The notes under the pieces: model-generated
What the model was told of the DNA's origin: nothing
What the model saw: the letters and a program-made list of their open reading frames with translations, nothing else
Database searches by the model: none
Translations under genes and position numbers: made by a program
DNA from: Cupriavidus basilensis OR16
GTDB lineage: Bacteria; Pseudomonadota; Gammaproteobacteria; Burkholderiales; Burkholderiaceae
Direction: 5' to 3'
Length of the DNA: 64,000 nt
Assembly (NCBI RefSeq): GCF_000243095.1
Contig: NZ_AHJE01000003.1
Coordinates: 124,001 to 188,000 of the forward strand
Shown here: positions 61,317 through 64,000 of the stretch, one piece after another
Numbering within the stretch: position 1 is the stretch's first letter
How the letters are laid out: every line of letters begins with the position of its first letter

Positions 61317-62303
61317 TCAGGCATGGGCCTCGGCTTGCATCCCGCGGGTTGGCTCGGCAACGCCAGGCACGCGCGCGGCGCCGCCGACGAATGCCACCGC
61401 GCGCGCGACGACTTGTGCATCGTGCAATACACGGCGGTGGCCGAGTCCGTCCGTGGTCATCAGTTGCGCGCCAGGCCAGGCGCCGGCAATGGCTGCGCCA
61501 TTCTCCCAGCCCACTTCCTTGTCCTGCCGGTCGTGGATCACCAGTGTGGGCGGTACCGGGCGGGCGTGGCCAATTGCCGGGACGTTGAAGGCTGACCACG
61601 GCATGCCCAGCCAGCGCTCGCTGTTGCGCTGCATGCGAGCCAGCACGCCCGGGCCAATGCCGAGACGCCAGGCCAGTGCCGCGGCGGCATTGTGCATGTC
61701 GGCTGGCGGGCCGATCATCACGGCAGCCTGCAAGTGCAAACCTTCGCGCACGGCCAGCGCCAGTGCGGCGCTACCGAGCGAATGCGCGATCACCGCGTGG
61801 ATCGGGCCGGCGTGCCAAGCCGTGGCCAACAGCGCGCGCGACATTTCCACAACGGAACTCTGGCTCCTGCCGCGCGCACCCGCGTCGGAGCCGCCGTGCG
61901 AGAGCGCGTCAAAGGCAACGACGCGCATGCCGGCCGCCAGCAGTGGCGCAACCAGCGGCTGCCATTGGGCGGCATGGCCACCCCAGCCGTGGGCCAGCAA
62001 GACGGTCGGCCCACTGTTGCCCCATCGATAGACGCGTACGCGCCGGCTCGCTCCCTGGCCAGTCACGAGCGCCCAGTCCGCGCGCGCGCGGTCAAGCAGT
62101 TCGCGGCCAGCGCCATCCGGGCCGGTGCCGCGGGGCGGACGGAACCACGCTTGTTCCAGCGCGCGTGCCGCGCCGGCGGGATAGAGCAGGTCGGCCAATT
62201 GCCAGCCAAGGCGGACCCAAGCCATTGGCACTCTGGATGGCGGTGCGGCCTGGCGGGCTTTGGTGGATGAGTAAATCGCTTGCGTCACGGCGGGCACCTC
62301 CAA
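61317..62303 (-). CDS. Alpha/beta-fold hydrolase
   Basis: This is a 328-residue protein. The core shows 'TVLLAHGWGGHAAQWQPLVA' (HGWGG oxyanion region), 'HAVIAHSLGSAALALAVREG' (nucleophile Ser in AHSLGS), an Asp in 'LVIHDRQDKEVGWE' and a C-terminal His in 'TTDGLGHRRVLHDAQ'. The first 90 residues form a long N-terminal arm with a Pro/Arg-rich segment and no signal peptide. An esterase, lipase or epoxide-hydrolase-like reaction is possible; the substrate is unknown. The TetR regulator encoded just upstream and an operator at 62366 indicate repression and induction by a small hydrophobic ligand. The start Met at 62303 is the first of the frame. Confidence 0.85.
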   Translation of the reverse strand: MEVPAVTQAIYSSTKARQAAPPSRVPMAWVRLGWQLADLLYPAGAARALEQAWFRPPRGTGPDGAGRELLDRARADWALVTGQGASRRVRVYRWGNSGPTVLLAHGWGGHAAQWQPLVAPLLAAGMRVVAFDALSHGGSDAGARGRSQSSVVEMSRALLATAWHAGPIHAVIAHSLGSAALALAVREGLHLQAAVMIGPPADMHNAAAALAWRLGIGPGVLARMQRNSERWLGMPWSAFNVPAIGHARPVPPTLVIHDRQDKEVGWENGAAIAGAWPGAQLMTTDGLGHRRVLHDAQVVARAVAFVGGAARVPGVAEPTRGMQAEAHA

Positions 62304-62365
62304 CGAAGACTCTTAACATCCCGGGCCGGGTTGTTTGGGGCAGGGGAGCTGCCCCACTAGTAAGA

Positions 62366-62377
62366 CCGACCAGTCGT
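62366..62377. promoter_or_regulatory. TetR-type operator before the hydrolase gene
   Basis: CCGACCAGTCGT, ten of twelve matches to the palindrome at 63102, and the flanking GCTATT is shared. It is 63 bases upstream of the hydrolase start. Confidence 0.7.
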
Positions 62378-62478
62378 GCTATTTATGATTTCAAAAAAAG
62401 ACGACGTCCAGTCGTCCCGAAATTCGTGCCGGTTGGTCGCGCGGGAGGTGTCTCGCCCAAGCGCCTCCCGGCCCTTTG

Positions 62479-63087
62479 CTACTTGTGCGCCGGCTGCGCA
62501 AGCTCGGCGCGGCGGAGCAGCGCTTCGAATGCCCGGCGGGCCATGATCTCGGTGTCTTCACGGCCCAGCAGCTTGAAAGACTGTTGAAAGGACATGCCGA
62601 TGCCCACCATCTCGAAAGCGAACTGCCGCGCGTCTTGTGCCGGCGAAAGATCGCCTTCCTCGATCGCATCGGTCACGGCTCTGGCGATGAGGCTATGCCA
62701 GTCTTTCAGCGATTGCACCACCTGATCCCTGATCGTACCGGGGCGGTCGCGGTATTCCTGGCCTAGCGCCATGAACAGGCAGCGGCCTTTATTGACAGGT
62801 CCGCCGAGCCAGAGCATGTAGCCTTCAAAGAGGGCTTGCACCCGGCGCGTGCCACGCGGCAGGCGCATGGCCGGCCTGATGACGATGTCCGAAAAGCGCT
62901 CCAGGGCGAGCGCCAAAACAGCCTGCTGCAAGGCCTCTTTGGACTTGAAATGCGCGTAGAGCCCACTCTTGGACATGCTGGTGTCGGCGGCCAATGTGGC
63001 GAGCGACAATTGCTCGAACCCGACCTGGGCGGCGGTGTCCAGGGCTTGCTCGATGATGGCTGCGCGGGTAAGTTGTCCTTTCTGCAT
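62479..63087 (-). CDS. TetR-family transcriptional regulator
   Basis: This is a 202-residue regulator, HTH 'MQKGQLTRAAIIEQALDTAA' and 'LATLAADTSMSKSGLYAHFK', which is a canonical TetR/AcrR DNA-binding domain. The C-terminal part with 'VNKGRCLFMALGQEYRDRPG' is a TetR_C_16/33-like ligand-binding dimerisation domain. The gene is preceded by a perfect 12-bp palindrome ACGACCGGTCGT (63102-63113), 15 bases before the start, indicating autoregulation, and a close copy lies before the downstream hydrolase. The pair forms a self-contained induction module. The ligand is unknown. Confidence 0.92.
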   Translation of the reverse strand: MQKGQLTRAAIIEQALDTAAQVGFEQLSLATLAADTSMSKSGLYAHFKSKEALQQAVLALALERFSDIVIRPAMRLPRGTRRVQALFEGYMLWLGGPVNKGRCLFMALGQEYRDRPGTIRDQVVQSLKDWHSLIARAVTDAIEEGDLSPAQDARQFAFEMVGIGMSFQQSFKLLGREDTEIMARRAFEALLRRAELAQPAHK

Positions 63088-63101
63088 GTTGTAAGAATAG
63101 C

Positions 63102-63113
63102 ACGACCGGTCGT
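63102..63113. promoter_or_regulatory. TetR-type operator, autoregulatory
   Basis: Perfect palindrome ACGACCGGTCGT directly upstream of the tetR start. Confidence 0.85.
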
Positions 63114-63352
63114 ATTGTCAATCTCGCGCTTGTGCGTCCTCGTCAACCTAATTCACCGCCGCCCGTTATGTCACCACGGAGGCAGATAATTGTGCTGTAT
63201 CGGACCTATTGACAGGCTAGGATTAGCCTGCGTAGGGTACCAACAAGAAATCTGCACAAAGTGTTGCCCTGATTACATACGGAACGCTTTGCGTGCTCTA
63301 TACTCGAATGCACGTCCGCGCACTTTTTTTTCACTGGTGACTGGAGACCGAC

Positions 63353-63745
63353 ATGAACAGTACAGCCGTGCCTAGAGGCGCTAGCGAACCGTTCCGGCAA
63401 CTGCGGGCGTTGCGCCGAGCGCGAAAGCTCAAGCAGGAAGACGTCGCCCGTAAGGCCGGGATCTCCCGGGAAGCTTACTTGCGGGCAGAATCGGGTCAGG
63501 CCGACCCCCGCATGTCGACTTTCCTAGCGGCTTGCGAGGCGCTTGGCCTGGAAGTGGTGCTGGCACCCCAGCATCTTGCTGCCGACGTCAATGCGTTTAT
63601 TGCCAGCCGCAATGGCGGCGTCACGGCCGCTTCCATGGCCGGGCAGGCGCCTGCTGCAACGCCTTCCGCCGCAAGCCCCGCGCCGGCCAACCCGGTCAGC
63701 ACAGGCTTCGCGTCGAGCCCGGGCGAAGGTCACAAGCCAGCCTGA
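63353..63745 (+). CDS. XRE-type helix-turn-helix protein
   Basis: This is a 130-residue protein. Residues 13-68 are a Cro/C1-type HTH ('FRQLRALRRARKLKQEDVAR', 'KAGISREAYLRAESGQADPR', 'MSTFLAACEALGLEVVLAP'). The remainder is a low-complexity Ala/Pro tail ('GQAPAATPSAASPAPANPVS'), without a ligand domain. Small HTH proteins of this form act as local repressors or as antitoxins (HipB-like), but no toxin gene is adjacent. An AT-rich promoter and TTTTTTTT run lie upstream at 63320-63332. GGAG at 63343-63346, seven bases before ATG 63353, supports this start. Confidence 0.85.
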   Translation: MNSTAVPRGASEPFRQLRALRRARKLKQEDVARKAGISREAYLRAESGQADPRMSTFLAACEALGLEVVLAPQHLAADVNAFIASRNGGVTAASMAGQAPAATPSAASPAPANPVSTGFASSPGEGHKPA

Positions 63746-64000
63746 GCACTCGCGCTGGTTCCGGCCGGGTCTGCGGCCGGATTGGCGCGCGCTTGTCATG
63801 CCAGCAGCGGGTACGCCCCCACGTGCCTGCTGCTGGAGATTTGCCTGTTTTACATGGGATGGCCAGATACCGCGCTTGGCGGCATCTGCCTTTCCTTGAC
63901 GGCCTCGGTTCCCCCGCCGAGGCCGCTTCCCTGCTGTTGCCTGTCGCAGTGGCTTGCCGCTTTTTCCCCTGTTTCCATTGTTTGCCCGGCATGGCTCGGG
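63746..64000. other. Right window edge, no gene recognised
   Basis: This is 255 bases without a convincing ORF. A GGCCTCGG/CCGAGGCC hairpin near 63901-63924 may be a terminator for the XRE gene. Confidence 0.5.

Noticed and set aside
1-64000. tRNA, rRNA, IS elements, prophage or conjugation genes
   Set aside because: No cloverleaf-like segments, transposase motifs, terminal inverted repeats, integrase or structural phage genes were recognised on reading both strands.

Overview
The window looks like a chromosomal (possibly secondary-replicon) segment of a GC-rich betaproteobacterium, most probably Burkholderiales of the Cupriavidus type. The signs are Bug/TctC-type solute receptors, 'QSVTLYG' trimeric porins ending in Phe, many LysR/GntR/LacI/AraC regulators beside small catabolic operons, OFA-family oxalate/formate transporters and a two-subunit NAD-linked formate dehydrogenase. 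The genus is inferred. No rRNA, tRNA, phage, IS element or CRISPR array was seen.

Layout. 1-5.3 kb: a porin 3' end, an AraC regulator divergent from a broken Baeyer-Villiger-type monooxygenase and an esterase, then debris of a GMC oxidoreductase and of fdhD. 5.4-7.7 kb: an intact YdeP-type molybdoenzyme. 7.7-11.2 kb: remnants of a ClpK-like disaggregase, a bestrophin and an encapsulin shell, plus an intact DyP peroxidase. 11.5-34.7 kb: a large catabolic block (aldehyde dehydrogenase, three amidohydrolases, two RidA proteins, aromatic-acid-type MFS, two porins, intradiol dioxygenase, beta-keto acid cleavage enzyme, SDR, quinone-oxidoreductase-like protein, cupins, two LacI regulators). Eleven near-identical operators (consensus TGCAATCGATTGCA) tie most of these transcription units together. 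Nested inside is a LysR-controlled operon for partly exported enzymes, whose promoter sequence recurs before a porin.

35-60 kb: an oxalate/formate region. It holds two FCD-type GntR regulators, a PanE-like reductase (candidate oxalyl-CoA reductase), succinyl-CoA-synthetase-like sucCD paralogues, a ThDP-enzyme/formyl-CoA:oxalate CoA-transferase fusion, an ADP-forming acyl-CoA synthetase, two OFA transporters and an Fdh1/Fdw-type formate dehydrogenase. Six copies of a second operator (TTGATATATCACATAC) precede panE, one gntR, sucCD, the fusion gene, a small membrane protein and one OFA transporter. The expected flow is oxalate uptake, CoA activation, decarboxylation to formyl-CoA or reduction to glyoxylate, then formate oxidation to CO2 and NADH. 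60-64 kb: an oxidoreductase, an alpha/beta hydrolase with its TetR regulator, and an XRE protein.

A striking property is the number of disruptions. There are two exact short tandem duplications (16 bp, 11 bp), several 1-2 nt indels, and several clean internal or terminal deletions, including one that fuses the ThDP gene to frc and one that removes the ferredoxin segment of the formate dehydrogenase. If real, the oxalate pathway here is largely non-functional while its operators and transporters are intact. If not, the assembly carries many indel errors. Only read-level data can separate the two.
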